A stretch of 64,000 nt of DNA, from assembly GCF_037042905.1 (NCBI RefSeq), contig NC_087258.1, forward strand, positions 7,604,501 through 7,668,500. Reading direction: 5' to 3'. Source of the DNA: Lytechinus pictus. Taxonomy: Eukaryota; Echinodermata; Echinoidea; Temnopleuroida; Toxopneustidae. The stretch's first letter is position 1. Each line of letters begins with the position of its first letter. Of this stretch, positions 23,591 through 56,920 are shown piece by piece. The translations under genes and the position numbers were made by a program. The notes under the pieces are model-generated. The model saw only the letters and a program-made list of their open reading frames with translations, made no database searches and was not told where the DNA came from.

Positions 23591-23965
23591 TCTACATTAG
23601 CAACATAGAATGTCCAGACGAAATCATTTTTTCAGTTATTTAGTAAGTTATTTTTCCTTCTTTAGACCATACTTTCCAACCAGCTCATACACCTAAATGC
23701 AAATAGAAATGAAGGTAAATAAACAAACGAACATTTTCTTTATTATTATTGGGGTTAACCGTATGTATCTTTACTCCAATTGTAGGTCGAAGGGTTTGTC
23801 CAGGACAGCAGTTGGCAAGGACTGAGATATTTCTCTTCCTCACGTATCTTCCCCAGTTTTCCCTTCACCCTGGCCGAAGGCACACCGAAGGATCTACCTA
23901 CTCACTACTTCAGTCTCACCAATCAATCGAAAACCTATAGGACTCACGCGGTTAAAATCGCATAG

Positions 23966-25071
23966 GTTATTCATGAATGCCAGAGGCATGTGAAAGATTA
24001 CCTTGTCTTGAATGTGGGTGGGTGTGTTTGTGTTTGTGTGTGCGCGCACTTTGCTCTTACCCATGATGGAAAAAAAAAAACAAGGACGCATGCAAGAACT
24101 TCACATTTATACCGAGGAGACAAAACACAGCTTGGGCGTCCTTGATAAGTGGAGTGTCTCAAATGGTCCCAAATTCATATGCTCTTACTTAGATCTGGAG
24201 GAATACATAAAAAAGAGTTTCCTCTAGTAAAGTTACGTTTTGATCCTCGCTGTACGACATTCCAGGTGACACATAAGTCCTAGCTCGGTTATGAAGTGGC
24301 ATACGTTTCTGAAAAGAAAAAAATAAAATGCCCTTTATTTCCACCATGAACTTTTAGTGAGTGTGTGTGGTGCTTATTATTCATAGATCATATTTACATG
24401 ATGTGTTTATTTTGGTGTAATTCTGTACCGCTTTGAATACTGATGTAAACTCTTGTAGAATTTCGATAAAAATGAATTGTCATTAGCTAAAGAAAAACTG
24501 TTTGTGACAATAGCACTTTATTAATTTAAGAATTGAATTAGACAAGCAACGATTATATTTTTTTAAATGTGAACAGTGATAAGAATTCAGTATTTGAGTA
24601 ACACTGTTCAATATCCTGCCCATCATTCCAATGTTTTAAGTGCATTACGAGTATTGAAGGTCAAACATTCACTCCTAAACACCATCGTTACGCCCAAGAA
24701 TGAGGAGAATTTACAATTACGATGATTATTTATACATTATATATATATATTTTTTTTAACCGCGACGCCTTCAGAATGAACTACCTTTCACCTTTAACGA
24801 GATTCTGTTTATCACAAAACTTCCAATAGATCTGAATTTGATATTTCTGGGCAAACAAAACCGAATATATGACTTTTATCGTTTCAAAATGAGCGAGATG
24901 TTGTTTGCATAAAAGGTAGAGATGTTTGTTTCCTGATATCAATCCACCAAGACTGGCCATGACACCTGAAAAAAAATCTGTTAACGGTCAGTCTCAAATT
25001 TTGAATTTTAAGTCGATCTTCGAAGTCTGTTTATATAGTAAAAATTGATCTCGAAAAGATATAGGGCCTTT
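23966..25071. other. Downstream of the P450 relic; no gene recognised
   Basis: Contains a GT-rich microsatellite at about 24012-24045 and a possible polyadenylation signal AATAAA at 24322-24327, in a place that would fit the dead P450 gene. Nothing else is recognisable. Confidence 0.4.
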
Positions 25072-25200
25072 TCACACGTGAATCTTGAATCATCATTGTA
25101 ACAATGATTGCAATTCGCCTTTAGAATCATCGGACCATATTCACGCTCACTCGAAAACTGTGATTTGAATTCGAATTCCCGAGCAAAGGCGGAATGTGTC
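25072..25200. mobile_element. Fragment related to the 23113 hairpin MITE
   Basis: The phrase ccttttcacacgtgaatcttgaatcatcattgtaacaatgattgcaattcg resembles the inner arm of the element at 23113-23442 in inverted order. The far end near 25190 (aaaggcggaatgtgtcc) is poorly preserved. Confidence 0.5.
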
Positions 25201-25939
25201 CAATGGTGGCTTGTTGGAAGTGATACTAAAAATAATCATAAAGAATAATTACGAATGCTAACAATGGCAGCAATAATAGTAAAATAACAATTTAATGATA
25301 GTGCCAACAATAATGGGACCATCCGATTTTATTGGTGCAGTTTGTCTAATTATTGTGTTATTAATCTTATTTAGGACGTTCCTCATGGCGCAGTCAAAAT
25401 TCCCGTACGGCGAGTCGAAAACAGCCATTTTAACATTTTTGTACCAGCAACATAATGGTGGTTTGAATAAAAATGAATAGAAAGGCTGTTTTCGACTCGC
25501 CGTAGGACCGCCGTAGGAGAAATGTGACTGCGGCATTTAAGTGAAGTCGATGTCATTATCAACAAAGTTACCACACAGTTAATTGGTCTGTTTGAATGCA
25601 AAATATCATTGCAAACAATAATAAGACCTTATATGCTTATTAGTTTATTGAAATATTTTAGATAATAACTGCTACAAGTAAATTTCTACTCCTTGCTTAT
25701 TTTCTTCTCTCACAACGTGAACCGGCATCGTTTGTAAAAGATTAATGTGAAAAGCATTATCTGTTCAATTATTCTTTCAATACTCATGTTTTTATTAAAT
25801 AATTTGATATCATGAATAACGCGCTTTTTGGAGTAAAAATCATGTCATTTGTAGAAACATAGTCAAATGTGTCTTTTTTATATGTCCATTTATGTAGCGC
25901 AGTTACAGTGAATATACTCAACTGCGCTTGGATACTTGG
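25201..25939. other. Non-coding; local inverted repeat near 25390-25505
   Basis: cgtacggcgagtcgaaaacagcc (about 25403) is mirrored by ggctgttttcgactcgccgta (about 25484) across an ~80-bp hairpin. This suggests another short foldback element. No gene is seen. Confidence 0.5.
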
Positions 25940-26160
25940 TATATTATTATTACCCCGGCTGTAGCTAAGCCGCCATATTAATAGGCGCTAAAGCGTTCAA
26001 GGAATAAATCCTACAGGGTACCCATTCATCACACCTAGGTCGAGCGCAGCACAATTTGGATAAATTTCTTGACAAAGGAATTTACGCCATTGCTGGGATT
26101 CGAACCCACGACCCTTTGTTTAAAAGTCCGGAGAGTAATCCACTGGGCCACAACGCTCTA
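25940..26160 (-). mobile_element. tRNA-derived SINE (minus strand)
   Basis: Read on the minus strand, the head at about 26158-26090 has an A-box-like gcgttgtggcccagtggatt and a B-box ggttcgaatccc (complement at 26096-26107), as in RNA polymerase III promoters of tRNA-derived SINEs. The body runs leftward through gggtaccctgtagg to a short tattatta tail near 25940. It is the same family as the copy at 43747-44031. It is not a functional tRNA gene, because the cloverleaf is not preserved. Confidence 0.8.
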
Positions 26161-27461
26161 CTGTTGATGGATACGGATGTTTTGCACAATGATATAGGAA
26201 GGAATCGATGCGAGACAGGCAAATTGAAAGAGAAAAAGACAAAGAAAGACATTGCCTGTATGTGTGTGAGGGTGCACACGCGTGTGTATTGGTGCGTGAA
26301 TGTGTGGTGTGCTCGTGGGGAGTATGCAGCAGATATAGATAGATGAGAAGAAATGCTGTTTTTCAATGGATGAATGAATGGAGGGAGAATTAAAGAGAGA
26401 GAGAGGGAGAGAGGCCACAGAAAAGAAGAAAGATCAGGAAGGTAGAGAGAGAGAGAGAGAGAGAGAGTAGACAAGAAGGGGGAAACGAGAGGGAGGGGGA
26501 GAGAGAAAGGGAGAAAAACCTGTGATATTTTCATCACATTTCTTTTTATGTTTTCTGTATTTCTTTTTTAGATTAGCAATCATTCTCACGGGCACTACCA
26601 ATCAACTTGATTGCCATAATAAATTGACTTTAAAGATATCATTTTGCAAACATTTCGCAACTTTCACTGGCGACGTACGGAGTTACGACCAATGATAAAA
26701 TCACTCGTGGTATCATCATGGGAAGCAAACACCACTCGGAGTGGCAATTGAACATCTTCAATACAGATAAGTATGCTATGGAGGTTTCGAGGAGCTCCTT
26801 TTCTGTCTCATCTCCAGTCATTTACTGGTACTGATGATAATGATGAAAACAAAGAATCATTTCCAACACGACACACCATTTTCATGAATGGACATTCATT
26901 AGGGTAAGAAACTCCATCCAAATGGGGTGTCATTGTGATCGCATTTATGTATTTAAAACGTCCACAAAATATTTATCAGTTTTTCTTTATGAGAAACTTC
27001 CAGGCATGGACGGTTGGATACAAAACGAGGTTTCCCGCTATCATAAACTCCTTCAAAATAAGACGTATCTCAGTCTTAAGAAAATTAATAACTGACCAAC
27101 CAGATAGATGGTCAGTGTACATGGTGTAATGTCATAAAACGCTATCTTCTTACACCATTAAACCTCACTAAGTAATTTCCACTCTTCAAACTGAATTCGA
27201 AGGTCTATATATAATTTGAAAGCAATATATCTATTTCAAACAATAAAGTTTACATTTTGATAACGTATAGGTCCAAATATTAAAAAAGTGTGTCCCTGCA
27301 CATATTTCATTACATTCTAATTGTTAAGAATTTGTTACAATTCGCATATTTTTTAAAGTTTATAAAGTTTAAATGAAATGTGCTCCATCACCGCCTAATG
27401 AAAGAAACACTGGATGTTTTAGAGTAAGTTTTCTGCTATAAAAGAAATTTCAGCAATCCTG
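26161..27461. other. No gene; GA-rich microsatellite
   Basis: A (GA)n and GAGG-rich tract spans about 26391-26515. The long Ser/Leu/Pro frame on the minus strand over it is a shadow of the repeat. The rest is unremarkable. Confidence 0.6.
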
Positions 27462-27716
27462 CACCCTAAATGAAAAAAGGTGCAAAAAATGCACCTTTGT
27501 GAGACTGTTTGCATCTATGAATGACTGTTTGCACCATAAAAGGTGCAAAGGTGAACCTCTTAGGAAGCAATTATTACTGCGTTCAAAATACGTTTAATTT
27601 GCACCTTAAAATTGTGCAATATAAAGCTAGTTACTGAAAAGCTTCTAAGAGTGCGACTCCAAATGCATTTCAAAGGGTGCACAATTGCACCTTCTTTTCT
27701 TAATGTGTACACTTTA
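27462..27716. mobile_element. MITE-like element with GTGCA-rich inverted ends
   Basis: gcaccctaaatgaaaaaaggtgcaa near 27463 is mirrored by ttgcaccttcttttcttaatgtgtac near 27687-27712. Internal tgcacctt and aaggtgca motifs recur several times. The outer edges are approximate. Confidence 0.6.
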
Positions 27717-28499
27717 CATGTTTTATACCTGAAAACCATCAAAGAATTAGTATCAAATAGAATCACAACAAGGTTCTAAAGGAAGAAGAATATGACACCG
27801 CGATCAAAACATATGAACATTTAGAAAATAGATCAAAAAAAAAAAAAAGAGGAAGTAAATACGAAAGGGAAAAGGGAAAATGTAATAAGACAGTCGTGTA
27901 TTAGTTATGGTTGGTAAATGCACTCTCCACAATGACCATAAAATCGAGAAACAAATAAAGTGATATCCACTTCAATTGTCAGTCATTCTTAAAATGATTC
28001 AAATTCAGGAAAAATGTCTACTCGTTAAATAAATTCAAAAATTAGTCAACCTAATAAGAGATAATCTGTTTGAATGACATGTTCAAGGAGTTCCAGATAT
28101 TACCAGTATAAATCGAAATTTAGCAGGTTTCCTTACAAAAGGCTTCAATTTTGTGTAAATGCGTAATTTTCTGTTGGATATCAAATGTCACAATCCCTAC
28201 CAACCCCCTCAATAAGCCCCCAAACAAAAAAAAAGACAAAGGGAAATTTGCGAACAGTTATTTGCAATGTCTTTAGTTAATAAGAGCGACACAGTGCTAA
28301 GTTTCAATAATGAGAGAGAGAGAGAGAGAAAAAAAATTACTCCAATGTTATTCTCCCTTGTAGAAAGGGAATGTATTTTTGTATAGATTTTTTTTTCAAT
28401 GTATACAATTTTATTGATTTAAAGAACACTTTTCCTCTTCTAATGAAGCCTGTTGCTCGGTAGAGGTTTCCTGGCATGCAAATGAGCATCGACGTTTGG
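27717..28499. other. No gene recognised
   Basis: AT-rich spacer with an A-run near 27836-27848 and a GA repeat near 28313-28328. Confidence 0.5.
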
Positions 28500-29370
28500 C
28501 AATTAACCGAAGGTTAAGTTTTTGAAATGACAACATAACTTAGAAAATATATGGACCTAGTTCATGAAACTTGGCCATAAGGTTAATCAAGTATTACTTA
28601 ACATCCTGCCTGAGTTTCATGTCACATGATTAAGGTCAAAGGTCATTTAGGGTCAATGAACTTAGACCATGTTGGGGGGAATCAACATCAAAATCTTAAC
28701 CTAAGGTTAAGTTTTTGAAATGTCATCATAACTTAGAAAATATATAGACCTAGTTCACGAAACTTGAAAATAAGATTAATCAAGTATCACTGAACATCCT
28801 GCACGAGTTTCACATCACATGATTAAGGTCAAAGGTCATTTAGGGTCAATGAACTTTGGCCGAATTAGGGGTATCTGTTGAATTACCATCATAACTTTGA
28901 AAGTTTATGGATCTGATTCATGAAACTTGGACATAATAGTAATCAAGTATCATGCACTGAACATCCTGTGCAAGTTTCAGGTCACATGATTAAGGTCAAA
29001 GGTCATTTAGGGTCAATGAACTTTGGCCAAATTGGGGGTATTTGTTGAATTACCATCATAACTTTGAAAGTATATTGGTCTAGTTCATAAAACTTGGACA
29101 TAAGAGTAATCAAGTATCACTGAACATCCTGTGCTTATTTCAGGTCACATGACCAAGGTCAAAGGTCAATGAACTTTGGCCATAATGGGGGTATCTGTTG
29201 AATTACCATCATAACTTTGAAAGTTTATGGATCTGACTCATGAAACTTGGACATAAGAGTAACCAAGTATCACTAAACATCTTGTGCGGGTTACAGTAGT
29301 TTTCAAAGTCAGCACTGCTATATTGAATCGCGTGATGCAGTTGAGACCGCCAGAGGCATTTCACTTGTTT
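28500..29370 (-). mobile_element. Inverted, 5'-shortened copy of the DR1-rich repeat
   Basis: Reverse-complement copy of the element at 21593-22607. It shares the outer sequence (ccgccagaggcattt.cacttg, near 29347-29370) and the inner end with cgcgattcaatatagcag, but lacks the far terminus with the GC-rich gccgccgcc segment. It holds four perfect AGGTCAAAGGTCA motifs at 28633-28645, 28826-28838, 28993-29005 and 29156-29168, one per tandem unit, each preceded by a cac(a)tgat(t/c)a-like sequence. Confidence 0.85.
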
Positions 29371-29707
29371 TTTGTTATTTCCCTCATTTTTAGGTTGCTG
29401 CTTATTTTTAAACAACATGATTTATAACTTCACATTATCTGTACTGGTAATCGGCCGAGAAGGGATAGTGTCGTAACATGAAAAAAAAATATATTTTTGT
29501 TTTAATTTCCCGAGGTATGGAAGGTGGTAGCTCGTCCCGCATGGTCCTATCCCGTCCAGCTCGACCACCCATCCCCTCTACCGAATCTACCCGTTTTTTC
29601 ATTTATCAGGGTTGGCAAATATGTTTATGTTGATCTCAACTTTTCTTTCTCCGTATATTGTGCAAAAGTCTTTCATGTAATATATTATACAAATATATCA
29701 GGCTTTG
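29371..29707. other. No gene recognised
   Basis: Short spacer between two repeats. A frame at 29524-29718 has no protein motif. Confidence 0.5.
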
Positions 29708-29807
29708 AGAAAGTATAGTGGGAATTATTTATCCGGGGTTGGACTGGCAATTACTATTTTTCCCGAGGAGCGAAGCCCGAGGATTAATAATTCCCACTAT
29801 GCTTTCC
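29708..29807. mobile_element. Short foldback element, AGTGGGAATTATT ends
   Basis: gagaaagtatagtgggaatta (29708) is mirrored by taattcccactatgctttcc (to about 29807), with a short C/G-bearing centre (tcccgaggagcgaagcccgagg). About 100 bp. Confidence 0.7.
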
Positions 29808-31200
29808 AAAGAAACGCATGATATATTTGTTTTATATCCCTCTTCAACTTTGTGGACCTAGTCCTTGCTGATTTTGAACCAATCTCGACCAAATCTAACG
29901 TTGCCGGAACTAGTCCTAATCTAGGCCTGTCGAGCTAATTGCTGGACAGTTCATGGGTAGGCTGCGCGCGGCTTCTACCCGACTGCACTTTATGAGAGTT
30001 CCGCTGCGCTGCGTTGGCCGTTGCTGCAGTGGCACTCAAAATAGATACGCGCAGTTAAAATGTATGCTCTAAAAATTAGTATCGGATCTTGACTCACCTT
30101 GTTATGTATGTTTATTCCATATTAAAGGATCATGTATGAGTGGCCGTTGGAATTAGATTTTCTGCTTTGTAATCTAGACCAAATTCCACACTGTTTTTCA
30201 GATTGTTGGTACGGTAATTTGGACGAGAGCTTGTATTTTACTTTATTTACTTTTTGCGGATGATCGATATCTGGTGGGTCAAGTCAGGGAGCATGCGCAA
30301 TTCAAAGTTGAGAGAAAATATCGAGCATGAGCATGCGCAGTTCTGCCCATGAAAGTATATCGAAAAATATACGGAGCTACAAGAAAACTATACGGAGCTA
30401 ATTGCAGCGATGTGTTTTCCTATTGAAATTATACTTTGTCACATGATCACGAATTGACCAATCGTTAATCTAGAATACTCATGAATATTCATAAGAGGGA
30501 CATAAATATATATATATATATATATATGGGAAAGTGAATAAAAGAACTTGTTGGTATTGCAAACTTGCATTACTCGTGAATATCATTTGTTTCGCATTTC
30601 TGATGTCTTATGTAATTATATATGTATATATATATATATATATAATATGAAAATATTGATAACAGCGTCATATGAGAGATATATTAACATAGAAATCCAA
30701 AATTATACGTTTAGTAATGCTGATGAAAAATAAAGCCTGCAGATAACAAAATTGTTATAATGAGTAATGTAAATGAAAACATTTCAACAATAATCTAGTA
30801 GATTTTTATAACTTAATATCTACATGATATTGAATACAGAAATATGTTTCATAATTTGAAATCCTAAAGCAAATCAACGTCAGCTTTTACATTGCTCATC
30901 ACGTATTCAATGCATGATTCAAGTTTTGTTATAGAACGTATCGAGAAGGTCCGCGTACTGTTATTACTGATCATGATTATAATTAACAATGATCGTAAAT
31001 CGAGCTTGCCCTGCGGAATACTAATTCTTTGTGATTTGAATAGGTTTTTAATATCTCCCTTCTCTAACATGATTGTAATTCACATTAGCCTTGGAGTTCA
31101 GAGAGAACTGAATAAACCATTATGATCATATAATTGGCCGTACAAAGTCAGCAGCAAGTGCACAAACGATCGCTTCATCTGTGATGTATTCAATTTGTAA
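29808..31200. other. Non-coding; TA microsatellites and paired GCATGCGCA sites
   Basis: TA repeats lie at about 30507-30526 and 30623-30645. Two gagcatgcgca(a/g)ttc sites (near 30290 and 30331) resemble NRF1-type half sites, but nothing nearby shows a promoter. No gene is seen. Confidence 0.45.
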
Positions 31201-31425
31201 TATGATAACTATAATAATGATGATAATGATAATAATAAAACAAAGAAGATAATAATAGTAATAATAATGATAACAAATAATGATAATAATAGTAACAATT
31301 ATAATACTAATGATGATACTACTACTTCTAATAATACTACTGCTACTGCTACTGCTACTACTACTACTACTTCTATTACTGTAACTACGACTAACTATAA
31401 TGATAATGACAAGGATAATAAAAAA
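31201..31425. repeat. Trinucleotide microsatellites (ATA/ATG then ACT)
   Basis: ataataatgata-type repeats at about 31205-31320 pass into (TAC/TGC)n at about 31320-31380. Confidence 0.85.
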
Positions 31426-32904
31426 TAACCATATGTATCATTGAGTACTAAGTATAATGTTCTACACAATGCATAATAATATTTACTGCTGACTAATATT
31501 GGGTTTTCTGAAGTTATAAAATGTATGGTCGAAGCTATCAACCCTTTAAACACCGTCAGTTAGGCCTACTTCGTGAATACCCTCGTCTATCTTTTAAACA
31601 TGCCTTTTTGGTTGCATTGCCTGCTTTTATACCTTCCATGACCTATACCACATTTTATGATACATTAGTTTGAACATTAATCATAGTTTCTTGCGTATTT
31701 GCAATTCCTTTGAAAATTATTAATAGCAAATGCAATAGAAATCTAGGCACCACGGCCGAGAGAATTAAATAAAATACATCTTGGGTCTGGAATCTAAAGA
31801 GCAATTATGACATAAAGGGCCTACACCTTCTAAAATTCATCTCCACGCAAATTGTATTCGAAATCGCGTTAACAAGTTAACTTCTGAATTTTGTAATTGT
31901 CATAGGACTTGTTCAAGTTTAAATTATCCCTGAAGACATCAGGTTAACTTTGAAGTCAATAGCAACAGTGGATTTATCGCCTTAAAAAATGAATTAATCT
32001 TTATATATACAAAATACGCTGGTATACCCTCAGCTGAGAAAAATCCTGCATTCGAACGGTGTGATTTATATCAAGCTGTATAAAGTCAGCTTCCTGATAT
32101 TAATTTGTTCATATCTTACTGGAAATAATGATAAAGAGTATTAAATCTCCAAAGGTACGTCAACGATTGCCCTTGAATACAGCAAAGACCGGAAAGTCAT
32201 AAAGAGCTGAATATTGAGATGAACTTTAAGAAAACTTTTCCATCTCTCTCATGTCCTTAACCTTTATAATGTATGCGATTTATTGGTATCAAGTGGTTGC
32301 CATTTGTCACGTTTTTCCTTTTCTAGACTGAAGCGAAGAGTTTATTCCAAAGGGCGTCAAATAAAAATGTAGGTCCTATATTGCGCGCGCACACAACTTC
32401 AAGAGTGATAAATTGTACACGTTGTATCTTGTCAAACGATTGCTGTGCTTTCACCTTTCAAAAATTAATTATCATAAAATGAACCAAAAAATTCCTTGAA
32501 TTCTAAAGTCGTCAAGAAATAATTCGAATGGGCAACTATTATTCCCTTTTCTTTTATTAAATAACTTGCCATGAATTATGCCTCTTGTTATATCAATCAT
32601 CCATCCTTAAACATGTTAAAACATTTTCAATTTCATTAACGGGTTTTGTGTTTCTTTTTATCAGTGTAGATTTTATTCATCGTCCTAGAACCCCCTAAAT
32701 GATTAATTTTTGCAATCATCTCTGAAAACCACAATGTCTCGTGAAACCTCCTTAATATCATGACAAATGTAATCACTGGTATTGAAAAATTGGAATTAAA
32801 TGTGGAAAGAAAAATATAGGCCTATTTCTGTTTTTCAAAATTACACCAGTGAATCACTTAACGCAAGAGTTGACAACATGGGAATTGTTAGCAACCCTTT
32901 TCAG
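31426..32904. other. No gene recognised
   Basis: AT-rich intergenic sequence without identifiable exons or element ends. Confidence 0.5.
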
Positions 32905-33151
32905 ATCGAAAGAAGTCCAGATGCTGGCCCTTCGAGATTTTTTCCCCTCCACTCTCTGCGCACCATCCACTGCACGTTTTCCTCCACACTGCACATACCC
33001 AATGATCGCGCGACCCTCGAATTTATCCCTCTCCCTTCGAGGGTAAATTCGGGAGAGGGGTAAATTCGAGGGTCGCGGGATCACTGGGTATTCGGGAGAG
33101 GGGAGGGGAAAAAAATCTCGAAGGGCCAGCATCTGGACTCATCGAAAGAAG
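32905..33151. mobile_element. Palindromic MITE with 11-bp target-site duplication
   Basis: The body 32916-33140 (225 bp) has inverted ends tccagatgctggcccttcgag and its mirror ctcgaagggccagcatctgga. Inner arms with gcgaccctcgaatttatcc pair with gggtaaattcgagggtcgcg. It is flanked on both sides by the identical 11 bases atcgaaagaag (32905-32915 and 33141-33151). An 8-11-bp duplication is typical of Mutator-like transposons, so a MULE-derived origin is inferred. The identical flanks suggest a fairly recent insertion. Confidence 0.88.
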
Positions 33152-33519
33152 TAATATAATTGTTACTGTTTTAAAGCCACATCAACCCAACAAAAAGTTC
33201 ATTCAGACAAAGACAGAAAAATCACACAAGCATAACAATGAAAAAAAAATTATCGAGAACAGATCGAAAATAAACTTTACAAAACAAAGTATAAAGAAAA
33301 CAGTGACATGCACCGGGCTGTCAGTTGTATAAGTAAGTATGGGAGGAGTCAATGTTTCACACTCAATTTTCAATAGTATTTTTATTGAATAATACCTGTT
33401 ATTTTCGACTCAAAACTACAGCTAACTTTCTTCTTCTTATTTTTTTTTTTTTTACAGATTTTGGCTAATTGTAATTGTAAGAATACACGTCTGAATAATT
33501 TCACGTCATCTGCTTTTTA
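33152..33519. other. No gene recognised
   Basis: A-rich and T-rich spacer, including a T-run at about 33439-33455. Confidence 0.5.
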
Positions 33520-33765
33520 CATCATTATACTTTTATTGTAAATTGCATGTTTTTAATTATCACTTTAGCTTTAAGATTCCTTCACATGTACTTACTAATT
33601 TATGCCTCTCTTCCGATGTTGTTATGTAAATGAATTGCTATATTTGTTGTGTTGTGCTATGTACATTGTCACAGGGCCCCACGGGAGACCAACACAGTGT
33701 TGAATGGGCTTCCCTGTTTTTAACCAAATAAATAAATTAATTAAACAAATGAATAAATAAATCAT
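33520..33765 (+). mobile_element. 5'-truncated LINE 3' end with (AAAT)n tail
   Basis: A 3' UTR-like sequence contains acagggccccacgggagacc and ttgaatgggcttccctgttttt, followed by aaccaaataaataaattaatt and further AAAT repeats to about 33762. This layout, a GC-containing hairpin and then a short-repeat tail, is typical of CR1-like LINE ends. The orientation is from the tail. Confidence 0.65.
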
Positions 33766-34799
33766 CGCTTGGGTAGACGAGTAGCCTGGGCACCGACAAT
33801 ACCTAACTCACTACTATACTGGAGGTAGCCTGAATTTGAGACCTTATATGCTATGCAGTAGATATCAAAACTGTAAGTTATCGAGAGGGAATGGTTGTTT
33901 CAAGTTCATGGACAGAGGTGTCGGCTAAAGCCACTCTTGAACGCAATTTTAGCAGTGATAGATGCAGTTTAACAAGAAATCAAAATCAAAGAAGTAGGGA
34001 TTCTGTCTTTTCACAACCTACGAGCAAGATTGATTTCTAAGGTTTATTAGAGTTTGCTCACTTTCTTTTAGGTCGGCGTGATGGAAACAATATATTACAG
34101 CCCAGCACATCGGGTATAGTGGCGACGGGCACGCATTTGAAATAAGTACCCACTGCCATGACTGCGAAGAATATCAATTTAACAATTCCACTCTGCGTGC
34201 AACCGTGAACGCTCCCAACATTGACAAGATCGAAATATGGGTATAGGAATCAGAGCAGGAGAGATGACGCGACTTTTGTGGAAGTGTGGACGTAGATGTA
34301 CATTAACGCCAAAGCTTCGTCAGGGAGTGAACGGCTTAGTTTGCGAAAGGGTGCATACTCAAACAAAATCTATGTATCTGCGTCACGCGAGTCGTGTAAT
34401 TGTTGCCGTGGCGGAAATAATAACTTGCAATCCGACAAACTGGGAGTATTTGTTAGTGGAGCTTTAGAGTGTGGAATGTGAGGAGATGCAGGTAGTTCAT
34501 CTTGTCAGTTTGCCATCGGTGATTTGTCTAGAACACTTGCTTTCTTTTTTTGCTTTCCTCCTCCAACATTTTGATAAGTCGCAAGCTGTGCATCCAGCAA
34601 CTTATGAACAGTTGAGTTGTTGCATGTCATCTTCGGTCGAGAAAGTAATTCTTTAAAAGTGACATCTTTGAATAAACCCATCAGACGAGAAATGGTCGTA
34701 TAGACGCTGTTGATACAGAACTAATCCGGAAATATTCATGGTTTTGGATAAATTTCCAGGCATATTCTGGTCAGGAGCCTAAACATAACGTTTGCAGAC
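33766..34799 (+). promoter_or_regulatory. Upstream region / probable 5' UTR of the guanylyl cyclase gene
   Basis: About 1 kb before the cyclase start codon. No TATA box or upstream exon can be assigned with confidence. Short frames at 34237-34481 and 34471-34656 could be upstream ORFs or chance. The sequence is less repetitive than the rest of the window. Transcription start and any leader intron are unknown. Confidence 0.3.
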
Positions 34800-56033
<21,234 letters not shown>

Positions 56034-56920
56034 ATTGATCATACTCAAACGACAGCAAGGACGATACCGATAGCTTGTGCATAAGATAGAGACGATAGAG
56101 AGAAATAGACTCATACTTGTGACGAAATAGCCCAGCGTATGACGTCATGATACCGTGCCTAAATACTGAAATATGTATAGCTATCTTGCCTAGAGTGTAA
56201 AACTGTGATATGTATTTGCAGCAACGATGATCATAGATGTATATTACAGCTCTTTCCGCTTAATCATGTTTTTCAACTTTATTCCGAATTAATGTTCAAT
56301 TTGTTGTGTTTTCCAGATTGTTATTTTTTCAGATGTTAGTGCCTGGTTTATTGAGTGCTGGTATCAATTTTATGAACTGAAGTGTCTACTGTTTTATCAT
56401 AGAGTTGTGGGTAATTATACAGTTCATATTTGTAGTAATGCATGTGTACCTGCTTTGATTATAACAAGCTGAAACGTATTTTCTTTTTAATCATTGCATT
56501 GTTTGCTTTGTTATTTTGTTTGCTTTGTTATATTTGACATTCTCGGTTTACCCATAATTTTGTACAGAATTAGACTGGTAATGGCCGAATTGAAACTGGA
56601 CTACGGGAAACGGACCATTACCCAGTTGCTGCCTGATGCATTATGTATGTTCAGGCGGAAGCTAATCATGATAATGGCATATTGCTACATAATAATGTTG
56701 ATATTATTTTTTATTTTTGTTTACCAGTATAATGAATTGCCATATTATTACGGAACTTACGAAACGCAACATGATGAGAATTAAGGATTAGAAAATGGTA
56801 CGACAAGGCATGATATTGGATTCCGTCAGGTTGATAGTGTGGAGACGAGAAGACAAAAATACATAAAGTGAAACAGAACCGAAATATAGGGCTGTTAAGA
56901 AATAAAGAGGTTTGCTCAAA
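56034..56920 (+). other. Probable 3' UTR of the cyclase gene
   Basis: AT-rich, with an AATAAA at 56901-56906 that would give a 3' UTR of about 0.9 kb. The 96-codon frame at 56494-56784 inside it has no recognisable domain. Confidence 0.5.

Larger units (their letters stand above)
22686..23965 (+). pseudogene. CYP2-type cytochrome P450 relic: first and last exons only
   Basis: The first-exon remnant (about 22686-22853) gives a hydrophobic anchor (LILLLFIIYDFFQK), then the proline-rich hinge YPPGPKGLPFLGSLL and RKHPHE. It ends at a GTAAGT donor (22854). The last exon begins at 23786 after a tgtag acceptor, in phase 1, with the heme-ligand loop RRVCPGQQLARTEIFLFLTY (the Cys is the axial heme ligand). 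It then has a typical C-terminus (FTLAEGTPKDLPTHYFSLTN) ending at a TAG, 23963-23965. The 0.93 kb between them holds only MITEs and a duplication, so the internal exons (I-helix, ExxR and others) are missing. There is an in-frame TGA at 22725, an extra base near 22775, and a frame change after YLPQ in the last exon. It is an unprocessed, internally deleted pseudogene of the microsomal P450 family. Confidence 0.8.

Noticed and set aside
26082-26537. 151-codon Ser/Leu/Pro-rich minus-strand frame
   Set aside because: It spans the GA microsatellite and the SINE. Its composition follows the simple repeat.
30290-30345. Paired GCATGCGCA sites as an NRF1-type promoter
   Set aside because: No downstream exon or CpG-rich promoter region lies nearby. 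Two short motifs alone do not support a promoter call.
56494-56784. 96-codon frame after the cyclase stop with a membrane-like stretch
   Set aside because: It sits in the probable 3' UTR, with no domain and no splice signals linking it to another gene.
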